The position numbers and the translations under genes are program-made. Below the pieces are notes generated by a model, which saw only the letters and a program-made list of their open reading frames with translations, did not search any database and was not told the DNA's origin. From Natronosalvus rutilus (GTDB lineage Archaea > Halobacteriota > Halobacteria > Halobacteriales > Natrialbaceae): a stretch of 64,000 nt of DNA. The stretch lies in assembly GCF_024204665.1 (NCBI RefSeq), contig NZ_CP100355.1, positions 372,001 to 436,000 on the forward strand, read 5' to 3'. Shown here one piece after another: positions 41,292-49,466 of the stretch (its first letter is position 1; each line of letters starts with the position of its first letter).

Positions 41292-42431
41292 ATGATAGAC
41301 GCGCTCCTCGGTTCGCTCGCCGCGCTGTTCGAGGAGGTCCCCGCCTGGCAGGCGACCCTCCTGCTCGTCGGCATCTCGTTCGGGATCGCCGCCCTCCTCG
41401 AGGTCGTGATCCTCCGGACGCTCCTTCGGTACACCAGTCGAACGAAGACCCAGTACGACAACATCCTCGTCCAGGAACTCCGGGCACCGGTCGTCCTGAC
41501 GGCCGCGATGGCGGGCGTTTACGTGCTCACGCAGATCCCGTCGGTCACTGAGAACGTCCTGCTCACGACGGCACAACTCGACACGTTCTTCGGGAAGCCG
41601 TCGCTGTCCGTCATCGTCGTCGCCTGGGCGCTGGCCTCGAATCGCCTCGTCAACCGGTTCGTCGAGGAGGTCAAGGACAAGGGCTCGCGATTCGACTTCG
41701 CGCCGGTCTTCTCGAACGTCTGGACGCTGATCGTGTTCGTTGGCACCATCGGCATCCTGCTGTCGCTGTGGGAGTACAGCATCTCGCCGCTGCTCGGTGC
41801 AGCGGGCGTCGCTGGCATCGCCGTCGGGTTCGCCGCCCGGGACACCGTCGCCAACTTCTTCGGCGGGATCGCGCTGTACTTCGACGACACGTACAAGCTC
41901 GGCGATTACATCGAACTGGATACCGGCGAGGCCGGCACCGTCGTCAAAGTCGGCGTCAGGTCGACGACGCTGATGATGCGCGACGAGGTGCTGGTCACGG
42001 TGCCGAACGCGGCGCTGAACGCCGCGAAGGTTATCAACCAGTCGGCCCCCAGCCGTCGGCGACGGCTCAAAGTCCCGATCGGCGTCGCCTACGGGACGGA
42101 CATTGACGCGTTCGAGGAACTCGTCCTGGAACTGGCGGACGAGGAACCGCTCGTCCTCGAGTCGCCGAAACCGCGGATGCGATTTCGATCGTTCGGCGAT
42201 TCGGCGCTCGAGTACGAACTCCTGTGCTGGGTGGCGTCACCGACTCGCGCCAACAAGGCCCGACACAAACTCAATCGAGCGATGTACAAGGCGCTGACCG
42301 CGGCGGAGATCGAGATTCCGTTCCCCCAGCGCGATGTCACCGTCCACACGGCCGCCGTTCCAGACGACGGCGACGTGCCGGAGCCATCGTCGGCCGCGAG
42401 CGGCTCCAGGGCGGTCGCTTCGGAACGGTAG
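41292..42431 (+). CDS. MscS-family mechanosensitive ion channel
   Basis: This 379-residue channel has about four N-terminal transmembrane helices, then the pore-lining signature GVAGIAVGFAARDTVANFFGGIALYFDDTYKLGDYIEL, the beta domain (VLVTVPNAALNAAKVINQS) and the vestibule domain. It differs clearly from the 309-residue MscS protein at 14.2-15.1 kb. It sits between nadC (divergent) and nadB (convergent, 39-nt gap). AGTTACG about 27 nt upstream may be its TATA box. Confidence 0.93.
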   Translation: MIDALLGSLAALFEEVPAWQATLLLVGISFGIAALLEVVILRTLLRYTSRTKTQYDNILVQELRAPVVLTAAMAGVYVLTQIPSVTENVLLTTAQLDTFFGKPSLSVIVVAWALASNRLVNRFVEEVKDKGSRFDFAPVFSNVWTLIVFVGTIGILLSLWEYSISPLLGAAGVAGIAVGFAARDTVANFFGGIALYFDDTYKLGDYIELDTGEAGTVVKVGVRSTTLMMRDEVLVTVPNAALNAAKVINQSAPSRRRRLKVPIGVAYGTDIDAFEELVLELADEEPLVLESPKPRMRFRSFGDSALEYELLCWVASPTRANKARHKLNRAMYKALTAAEIEIPFPQRDVTVHTAAVPDDGDVPEPSSAASGSRAVASER

Positions 42432-42470
42432 GCGTCGGACTCGAGGCAGAGATTTTCGAGAACGCGTCGA

Positions 42471-43985
42471 CTACCGTGCGAGCGGTGCGTCGTCGACGAC
42501 GTAGTGACACCCCGCCGACTCGGGATTCTCCCGGGCCGCACGGGCGATCAGGAGCGCGGTCACGCTCGCGTTCCGGAGTTCGTACAGGTCTCGTGCCGTG
42601 CGCGTCCGGACGTAGGCGTCGACCTCGCCCTTGAGCCGCCGGAGGACGCCGGCGGCGCGGGCGACGTCCTCGAGGTCGCGCTCGAGGCCCAGGTACTCGT
42701 CCATCGTCCGCTGTAGGCGGGCGAACTTCTCGGCGGCGAACCGTGGCGGGAGGTCGGGGTCGCTGTTGCGGAGGGTCGGTGCCTCGACGGTTTCCGGTTC
42801 GGCGTCAACGTCGAGCCCCGCCGCGTGCTCGCCCGCCCGGAGCCCCCAGACCAGTCCCTCGAGCAGGCTGGTGCTCGCCAGTCGATTCGCGCCGTGGACG
42901 CCCGTTCTGGCGCACTCGCCGGCGGCGTAGAGGCGCTCGAGCGACGTTCGCCCGCGGTCGTCGACGTCGATCCCGCCGCAGAGGAAGTGTTCGCAGGGGG
43001 CGACGGGAATCTCGTGGGCCTCGATGCCGCGGTCGCGACACGCCGCGGCGAGTGCGGGGAACTCGGATTCGAACGCGATCGGACCCACGTCCAGGAAGAC
43101 CTCGCCCGTGGCCTCGCGTTCGGTGGCGATGGCGCGGGCGACGACGTCTCGTGGCGCGAGTTCGGCGTCGGGGTGGTAGTCGGGCATGAACCGCTCGCCG
43201 TCGCCGTTTCGCAACAGTGCGCCCTCGCCGCGGAGGGCTTCAGAGAGGAGGAACGGCTCCCCACTTCCCGCGTACGCCGTCGGGTGAAACTGGACGTACT
43301 CGAGGTCGTCGACGTCGGCCCCCGCGAGGGCGGCCATCGCGATGCCGTCGCCGGTCGCCCCCTCGGGGTTCGTCGAGCGGGCGTACAGCGAGCCGATGCC
43401 GCCGGTGGCGAGGATCGTGGTGCCGGCGTAGACCGGGTGGCCCTCGGGGTCGCTGTCGGTGACGACGCCGTGGACCCGCCCCTCGTGGGTGAGCAGCTCG
43501 AGGGCGGCGGTGTCGTCCCGGACCTCGATGCGCTCGTGGTCGTCGACGTACTGCAGGAACGGCCGGAGGATGTGCGTTCCCGTCGCGGCGTCGACGTGCA
43601 GGATCCGCTCCTCGGAGTGAGCGGCCTCGCGAGCGTAGTCGAACGCGCCGTCGCCCGTCGAGTCGAAGCCAATCTCCAGGGTCTCGAGCAGCACGTCCTC
43701 GACCGCGGCGTCGGCGTTTTCGACCAGCACGTCGACCGCGTCGGGATCGGCGGTGCCGTCGCTGGTCTCGAGAATATCGGCTTTCAGTGCCCGGGGGTCG
43801 CCGCGCGTCGTCGAGATACCGCCCTGGGCCCGGTCGGTGCTGGCCTCGTCGGGACGGGCGGCCTTGGTCACGAGAAAAACGTCGGCACCCTCCCGTGCTG
43901 CGGAGAGGGCGGCCGCACAGCCTGCGATACCGCTGCCGACGACGAGGACGTCCGCGGCGTCCGGTGTCCCTGGTTCGTCACCCAT
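42471..43985 (-). CDS. nadB: L-aspartate oxidase
   Basis: This flavoenzyme oxidises aspartate to iminoaspartate for quinolinate synthesis. The 504-residue protein has the FAD-binding VLVVGSGIAGCAAALSAAREG, ARPDEASTDRAQGGIS, ILATGGIGSLYARSTNPEGATGDG and the active-site region EHFLCGGIDVD with GANRLASTSLLEGLVWG. The C-terminal helical domain is complete. It begins 3 nt after the nadA stop, so the two form an operon. Confidence 0.96.
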   Translation of the reverse strand: MGDEPGTPDAADVLVVGSGIAGCAAALSAAREGADVFLVTKAARPDEASTDRAQGGISTTRGDPRALKADILETSDGTADPDAVDVLVENADAAVEDVLLETLEIGFDSTGDGAFDYAREAAHSEERILHVDAATGTHILRPFLQYVDDHERIEVRDDTAALELLTHEGRVHGVVTDSDPEGHPVYAGTTILATGGIGSLYARSTNPEGATGDGIAMAALAGADVDDLEYVQFHPTAYAGSGEPFLLSEALRGEGALLRNGDGERFMPDYHPDAELAPRDVVARAIATEREATGEVFLDVGPIAFESEFPALAAACRDRGIEAHEIPVAPCEHFLCGGIDVDDRGRTSLERLYAAGECARTGVHGANRLASTSLLEGLVWGLRAGEHAAGLDVDAEPETVEAPTLRNSDPDLPPRFAAEKFARLQRTMDEYLGLERDLEDVARAAGVLRRLKGEVDAYVRTRTARDLYELRNASVTALLIARAARENPESAGCHYVVDDAPLAR

Positions 43986-43988
43986 CGC

Positions 43989-45122
43989 TCACACCTCGAG
44001 CATCCGATCGAGGGCAACCTTCGCCAGGTCCTTCTCTTCGGGGGCCACCTCGATGACGTTGCGCTCGCGGCCCTCGACGAGTTCCTCGAGGACCCACGCG
44101 AGGTAGTTGGGGTCGATCTGGCGCATGGCGTTGCAGTCCATGCAGGCCTCGCCACACAGCGGGACGACGTTTACCTCGGGGTGCCAGCGCTGGAGGTGGT
44201 TCGTCAGGTGGATTTCGGTCCCGATGGCCCAGGTGTCGCCGGGGTCGGCCGCTTCGACCGTCCGGCAGATTTCCGCCGTGGAGCCCGCTTTGTCGGCTGC
44301 CTCGACGACCTCGCGGCGACACTCGGGGTGGACGATCACGTTCGCATCCGGGTACTCTGTGCGAACGTGCTCGATGTGCTCGACCCGGAAGCGCTCGTGC
44401 ACCTGGCAGTAGCCCTCCCAGAGGATGACGTCGCTCTCGGCGACCTCGGCCGGATCCTTCCCCTCAGGATCCCAGGGGTCCCACTCGGCGATCCGGTCTT
44501 CCATTCCTAGCCTGTGGGTCGTGTTCTCCCCAAGGTGCTTGTCCGGCAGGAAGAGCACCTTGTCGCCGCGCTCGAACGCCCACTCGAAGGCGCGGTGGGC
44601 GTTCGAGGATGTGCAGACGAGGCCGCCCTGGTCGGCGCAGAACGCCTTCAGGTCGGCGTAGGAGTTCATGTACGTGATCGGCACGATGTCGGCGTCGGGC
44701 GCGGCCGCGGTGATCTCCGCCCAGGCGGCGTCGACCTGGAGGGCTTCTGCCATCCCGGCCATCGGGCACGACGCTTCCATGCTCGGTAGGATGACAGTCT
44801 GGTCGTCGTCGGTAATGATGTCCGCGCTCTCGGCCATGAAGGTGACGCCGCCGAAGACGACGTACTTCGCGTCGCTCCCGGCGGCCTCGACCGATAGCTG
44901 GTAGGAATCGCCGACGAAATCGGCGTGTTCGACGATCTCTCGACGCTGGTAGTTGTGCCCGAGAACGACCACGTCGTCACCCAGTTCCTCGAGCGCCGCC
45001 TCGATCCGTGCCGTTCGCTCGTCGGCTTCGAGGTCGCGATACCTCGGTGGTAATTGCTCGAGGTTGTCGTACTTGAACAGGCTAAGTTCGGTATCGAGAT
45101 CCGCCGCATCTAGTGTAACCAT
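43989..45122 (-). CDS. nadA: Quinolinate synthase
   Basis: This is an iron-sulfur enzyme condensing iminoaspartate with dihydroxyacetone phosphate. The 377-residue protein carries VVVLGHNYQRREIVEHADFVGDS and cysteines in MEASCPMAG, GLVCTSSNA and CGEACMDCNAM, plus IVHPECRREV and FLPDKHLGEN. It is the first gene of the nad operon. A TATATA element 16-23 nt before the ATG is its promoter or part of it. Confidence 0.96.
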   Translation of the reverse strand: MVTLDAADLDTELSLFKYDNLEQLPPRYRDLEADERTARIEAALEELGDDVVVLGHNYQRREIVEHADFVGDSYQLSVEAAGSDAKYVVFGGVTFMAESADIITDDDQTVILPSMEASCPMAGMAEALQVDAAWAEITAAAPDADIVPITYMNSYADLKAFCADQGGLVCTSSNAHRAFEWAFERGDKVLFLPDKHLGENTTHRLGMEDRIAEWDPWDPEGKDPAEVAESDVILWEGYCQVHERFRVEHIEHVRTEYPDANVIVHPECRREVVEAADKAGSTAEICRTVEAADPGDTWAIGTEIHLTNHLQRWHPEVNVVPLCGEACMDCNAMRQIDPNYLAWVLEELVEGRERNVIEVAPEEKDLAKVALDRMLEV

Positions 45123-45135
45123 AGTCGTCTCTCGT

Positions 45136-45175
45136 ATCTATATAGAGCTCATACCCAAGTATTGAAAATATTTTT
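45136..45175 (-). promoter_or_regulatory. nadA promoter region with AT palindrome
   Basis: CTATATAGAT on the minus strand (about 45137-45146) lies about 16-24 nt before the nadA ATG. Just upstream, AAAATATTTT (45166-45175) is a perfect 10-bp palindrome in an otherwise G+C-rich genome and is a possible site for a regulator of NAD synthesis. No regulator gene is adjacent. Confidence 0.4.
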
Positions 45176-45304
45176 CCTTCAAACCGGTCGGATGCAGACC
45201 GGCAGACCGATGTTTCGATAGCGTTCGCCACCCCCGGCGACTGATCAGGCGTCGACCGGACACGAGGGCACTGCGCCTATTTCCCTGGCTCACCAACACC
45301 CGCC

Positions 45305-46383
45305 ATGGAACTCGAGGATCACTTCAGAGGGATCACCCGTCGCGACTGGGAGCAAGAATCGGTCGACGGTACGGTCAGGATCGCTATCGTCGGCGTGGGC
45401 GGGTTCGCGCGCAACCGAGCCCTCCCGGGAATCGAGGCTGGCGAGTACTGCGAGACGACTGTCCTGGTCACGAGTTCGCCGGAGACGGTGGCGACGGAAC
45501 CGATCGCCGCCGACGTCGACCACTGCATCGACTACGACGCTTTCAAGTCGGGCGACTACGCTGACGCCTACGACGCCGTCTACGTCTCGACGCCCAACGC
45601 ACTCCACGGCGAGTACGCCGTCCGGGCGCCGAGCAGGGCGCTCACGTCATCTGCGAGAAACCGCTCGAGACGAGCGTCGAGCGCGCCCAGGAGGTCGTCG
45701 ACGCCTGCGAGAACGTCGGCGTGACGCTCATGACCGCCTACCGTCACCAGACCGAGCCGATCGTTCGCCGTGCTCGAGAAGTCGTCGCCAACGGGGTGGT
45801 CGGCGACGTCGTCCAGATTCACGCCAGCTTCTCTCACCCGCTGCTCGAGGAAGCCGAGCCCGACACCTGGCGTCTCGACCCGGACCTGGCTGGCGGCGGC
45901 GCACTCGTCGATCTGGGCATCTATCCGCTGAACAGCATCCGGTTCCTGCTCGAGTGCGAACCCGTCTGCGTCTACGCGAACACCTACACCGAGCCCCCGT
46001 TCGAGCCCGTCGACCGGGACGTGGCCTTCCAGCTCGAGTTGCAGACCGGCGCGACGGCCTCCTGTAGCGCCAGCTACGACGCCCACGCGAGCAGTCAACT
46101 GAAACTGGTCGGCACGGACGGAATGGTCCTGGTTTCCTCGCCGTTCGGCGGCGTCGTCCCCCACGAGATTCGCGTCGAGTACGACGACGTGTGCATGGAG
46201 TACACCGGCGAACCCACCGACGAGGTTCGCGAGGAGTTCGATTACTTCGGCTACTGCGTGCTCACCGGGACGACGCCCGAACCCGACGGCCAGGACGGCG
46301 TGGCCGACCTCGCGGTGGTCGAGGCGGCCTACGAGTCCGTGGACGAGCGGTGTGAGGTTCCGGTCGACGTCGATCGGTCGTGA
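45305..46383 (+). pseudogene. Frameshifted D-xylose 1-dehydrogenase-like (XacA/Gfo6) gene
   Basis: The first frame (from ATG 45305) has the NAD(P)-binding IAIVGVGGFARNRALPGIEAG and VYVSTPNALHGEYAVRA. The match then jumps to another frame at about 45626-45630 and continues as ICEKPLETSVERAQEVV, LMTAYRHQTEPIVRRAREVV and DLGIYPLNSIRFLL to 46383. One extra base near GCGCCGAG would restore 359 residues, the length of haloarchaeal Gfo6/XacA. That enzyme starts oxidative D-xylose (and L-arabinose) breakdown. No other pentose genes are nearby. Either the gene is truly broken or the base is a sequencing error. Confidence 0.85.
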
Positions 46384-46510
46384 ATCCGTCACTCGAGCGC
46401 ACGTACGACTGCGATCGTGAGCGAAGCTCAGCCGCTCACTGACCATGTCGCGTCGACGCTCAGGCTCGAGTCGCCGAACGAAGCCGGCACGGGCCGTCGA
46501 CGATCCGCAG

Positions 46511-46870
46511 TCAGCGGTTTCGAAGTCGTGTGAGTACCCCGCTGGTCTCGGTCGTTCCGTCCTCGGCCGACTCCGCCCTTGAGTCGCCCCCCTCGCTCTC
46601 GACGGAAGATTCGTCGGTGCGACTAGGAGTTCGGCGCCGAATCCAGGTTCGCGAACCACCAGTGAGTCGCCCGATCCAGGTTCGCGGGCCCCCGACCCGT
46701 CGTAGGAGGAGATTCGGCGCAAAGAGTGCGGCGAGTCCGCAGACGAACACGAAGCCGCCGAACAGGTATCGCCCGTCGGTGACGAAGATAGCGCCGGCGA
46801 CGAACATCGGTCCGGAGAGCGAGAGGCCGAGGCCGACCTGCAGCATCCACAGGATGCCCGGGTTTTTCAT
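46511..46870 (-). CDS. Small membrane protein, two helices and charged tail
   Basis: The 119-residue protein begins MKNPGILWMLQVGLGLSLSG and has two transmembrane segments (about 6-30 and 37-55). A cytoplasmic tail of Arg-rich repeats (GPRTWIGRLT, GSRTWIRRRT) and then Ser/Glu-rich sequence follows. The RTWI repeat is encoded by near-duplicate 30-nt units. The start is ATG 46870; the longer open frame upstream is antisense-like. Family not recognised. Confidence 0.65.
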   Translation of the reverse strand: MKNPGILWMLQVGLGLSLSGPMFVAGAIFVTDGRYLFGGFVFVCGLAALFAPNLLLRRVGGPRTWIGRLTGGSRTWIRRRTPSRTDESSVESEGGDSRAESAEDGTTETSGVLTRLRNR

Positions 46871-46872
46871 CG

Positions 46873-46886
46873 CTCGAACGTTCGAG
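46873..46886. promoter_or_regulatory. 14-bp palindrome at the start of the small membrane protein gene
   Basis: CTCGAACGTTCGAG is perfectly palindromic and ends 2 nt before the ATG at 46870 (minus strand). It might be an operator overlapping the transcription start. CTCGAG-like sequence is common here, so chance is possible. Confidence 0.25.
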
Positions 46887-47059
46887 TCGAAGGTTCTTGA
46901 TCCTCTCGGCCCGCCGTCGAGGACGTCGGTGGAACTACAACGAATCGCCTCCAACGACGAACCGTTCACATCGACGAATCGCCCACAACGGCGAATCGGG
47001 CACAGGAGGTGCCAGGGGTTCGTCGGACCTCGGCATCCAACCGACACGTTATCGTCCAC

Positions 47060-47407
47060 ATGCCCTCGAGCCACCCACCCACGCCGACGCCGGTCGAGCG
47101 CTACTACGATGCTCTCGACCACCACGAGTACGACGCCCTCGAGTCGATCCTGAGCCAATCGTTCGTCCAGGGGCGGCCCGACCGTCGATTCGAGGGGCGG
47201 GACGCCTTCGTTCGGTTCATGCGCGAGGAGCGACCGAGCCCTGGCACCGCGCACGTCATCGACGACAGTACCGGCGACGGGAACACCGTCGTGGCCGAGG
47301 GACGCGTGCTCGAGGACGAGGGCGACGGCGACGCGCTGTTCGCGTTCGTCGACACGTTCACGATCGAGAACGGGTCGATCGTCCACCTCGAGACGCGGCT
47401 TCGGTGA
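47060..47407 (+). CDS. SnoaL/NTF2-like domain protein
   Basis: The 115-residue protein has the cone-shaped SnoaL-like fold pattern. VERYYDALDHHEYDALESILSQSFVQGRP is followed by FEGRDAFVRFMREERP, then beta strands ending in DALFAFVDTFTIENGSIVHLETRL. Such proteins may be enzymes or binding proteins; nothing identifies the ligand. ATG 47060 is chosen because the upstream extension is not conserved-looking. Confidence 0.8.
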   Translation: MPSSHPPTPTPVERYYDALDHHEYDALESILSQSFVQGRPDRRFEGRDAFVRFMREERPSPGTAHVIDDSTGDGNTVVAEGRVLEDEGDGDALFAFVDTFTIENGSIVHLETRLR

Positions 47408-47501
47408 CGCGGTGCGGTCGGTCGCTCGTCGAATCTGTCCTGCTCGCCTCTCGAGGTGCTGACTCCGAGACGCCCCCTCCAACGCGCTCACTCCGAGAGA
47501 C

Positions 47502-48635
47502 TCACTCGTAGGTCGGCACGCGCGCGGATCGTTCCGATCCCTCCACGAACGGGAGCGCCGTCGATGTCGCGTCTACTTCCTCGCCGTCCACCCGAACCGA
47601 GAGGTCGGGGTCCTCGAGGTCGTATTCGACGAGCGCGAGTGCGATTGGCTCCTCGAGCACGGGGCTGACCCCGGCTCGGGTGATCTCGCCGACGGTGGCG
47701 TCGCCGTCGAAGACGGTCGCCCCCGCTGTCGGCAGGGCGTCGGTCGGCGATTCGGGCTCGGGTCCGGAATCGACGTCGCCCTCGAGAACCAACCCGATCA
47801 ACTTGCGACTCGGCTGTCCCCGGTTCTCGACCCGGGAGACGACCTCCTGGCCGACGTAACACCCCTTCTCGAAGTCCAGCGCCAGGTCCAGGCCGAGCAC
47901 GTTCGGAATCGTCCCCTCGAGTTCCGACTCGAACAGCGGAGTGCCGGCCTCGAGCGTGAGGGTGTCCCAGGTCCGGTAGCCGAACGGGGCCGCGTTGAGC
48001 CCCTGGATCGAGAGGATCTCGTAGACGTCGGACGCGACGTCGGCGCCGCAGACGACCTCGTAGCTCTCCTCTCCCGCGAGGTCGTCGGTTCGCACGACGC
48101 TCACCCCGGCGTCGCCCATCGAGCCTCGGACGAACGTAAACCGGTCCTCGGGGGCGGCAGCCCCGTTGAGCACGCTCGCGATCTTTTCGGTCGCATTCGG
48201 GCCGTGAACCCCAAAGATGGCGAACTCGTCGGTTGCGTCTCGGATTTCGACGTCCTGAATGAACACCTTCTCGGACCAGTCGGCCGCGATGTCCGCGGCG
48301 TGGCCGGGCGGCGTAACGAGGAGCAGGCGCTCGCCCGCGTTGTAGACGTAGAGGTCGGACTCGATCCGGCCCTGGGGGTCGAGCAACAGGGCGTAGCACC
48401 CCTCGCCGTCGGCGCCCGGGACCCGGTTCGAGACGACGTTGTCGACGTACTCGAGGCGGTCGTCGCCCTCGACGACGATCACGCCGGAGGCGGTCTCGAT
48501 CAGCCCGACGCCGTTCCTGACGGCACGGTGGGCGCGTTCGGGTCGCCCGTAGTGGTCGACGACCTGGCGCCCGCCGCGCTCGGTGAACGTCGCGCCGTGG
48601 TCTTCGTGGATCGACTCGATGACGCTCGCGTGCAT
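47502..48635 (-). CDS. YgfZ/GcvT-domain folate-binding protein
   Basis: The 377-residue protein has an aminomethyltransferase-like fold. It carries the YgfZ signature KGCYVGQEVVSR (K-G-C-Y-x-G-Q-E) near residue 260, which marks tetrahydrofolate-dependent proteins of iron-sulfur cluster assembly rather than glycine cleavage T-protein. The N-terminal part (GVGLIETASGVIVVEGDDRLEYVDNVVSNRV) and FAIFGVHGPNA also fit. No gcvH or gcvP genes are nearby, which agrees with the YgfZ reading. Databases often label it aminomethyltransferase. Confidence 0.85.
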   Translation of the reverse strand: MHASVIESIHEDHGATFTERGGRQVVDHYGRPERAHRAVRNGVGLIETASGVIVVEGDDRLEYVDNVVSNRVPGADGEGCYALLLDPQGRIESDLYVYNAGERLLLVTPPGHAADIAADWSEKVFIQDVEIRDATDEFAIFGVHGPNATEKIASVLNGAAAPEDRFTFVRGSMGDAGVSVVRTDDLAGEESYEVVCGADVASDVYEILSIQGLNAAPFGYRTWDTLTLEAGTPLFESELEGTIPNVLGLDLALDFEKGCYVGQEVVSRVENRGQPSRKLIGLVLEGDVDSGPEPESPTDALPTAGATVFDGDATVGEITRAGVSPVLEEPIALALVEYDLEDPDLSVRVDGEEVDATSTALPFVEGSERSARVPTYE

Positions 48636-48755
48636 ACCGGTACGAGGCGGCGCGGCCCTACGGCCGTTTCGGTCTCGGACGCACTCGAGGGGCGAATGGT
48701 CGGTGCTAGCGTGGCACGAAAAGTTTCAACAGGTCAGCCTCGAGATACCAGCAAA

Positions 48756-49427
48756 ATGGTCGAGAGAGATGCCGTTCGCCGGAGCTACGACGAGTTGGCC
48801 CCGGTTTACGCAGCCAAGCGATCGGACGACGGCCCCGGGACGAGGGTCCTCAAGCGCTTCCTGGGCTCGCTCGAGGACCCCGAACGCGTTCTCGACGCAG
48901 GGTGTGGCCAGGGGACCCCAGTGCTGTCGCGGCTGGCCGAGACGACGACCGCGGTCGGGCTCGACTTCTCGCGCGAGCAGCTGGGACTGGCGACGGCGAA
49001 CGCGCCAGAAGCCGGGCACGTACAAGGCGACATGACGGCACTCCCGTTCGAGCGGTCGGCGTTCGACGCGGTCGTCGCCTACTGGTCGCTGATCCACGTC
49101 CCGCTCGACGAGCACCGGGCGGTGATCGACGACTTCGCACGCGTCCTCCGTCCAGGCGGGCGACTCCTCCTGTGTGAGGGGACGAACGCCTGGACCGGCG
49201 AGAACCCGGACTGGCTCGAGAGCGGCGTCGAGATGGCCTGGGAGATCGCGGGCGCGGAGGCGACACGGGATCAGTTGCAGGAGGCGGGATTCGCGGTGCT
49301 CGAGGAGTGGGGTGTGCCGGAGGAATTCGCCGACGACGAGGAAGAAGGGAAAGACGGGGACGACAGCGAGAACGGGGACGAAGACCACCCGTGGACGTTC
49401 TTCGTCGCACGACTCGAGCGGGACTGA
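48756..49427 (+). CDS. Class I SAM-dependent methyltransferase
   Basis: The 223-residue protein has SAM motif I VLDAGCGQGTPVLSRL, then GLDFSREQL, GDMTALPFERSAFDAVVAYWSLIHVP and VLRPGGRLLLCEG, the order of small-molecule methyltransferases. The start is ATG 48756 (MVERDAVRRSYDELAPVYA); the frame upstream of it overlaps the YgfZ gene on the other strand. An acidic loop (EEEGKDGDDSENGDEDHP) sits near the C-terminus. AAAAGTTTC about 30 nt upstream may be the TATA element. Substrate unknown. Confidence 0.9.
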   Translation: MVERDAVRRSYDELAPVYAAKRSDDGPGTRVLKRFLGSLEDPERVLDAGCGQGTPVLSRLAETTTAVGLDFSREQLGLATANAPEAGHVQGDMTALPFERSAFDAVVAYWSLIHVPLDEHRAVIDDFARVLRPGGRLLLCEGTNAWTGENPDWLESGVEMAWEIAGAEATRDQLQEAGFAVLEEWGVPEEFADDEEEGKDGDDSENGDEDHPWTFFVARLERD

Positions 49428-49466
49428 GCCGTCGGGTTGTCCGTCCCCTCCCTCTGAAATCCGCGA

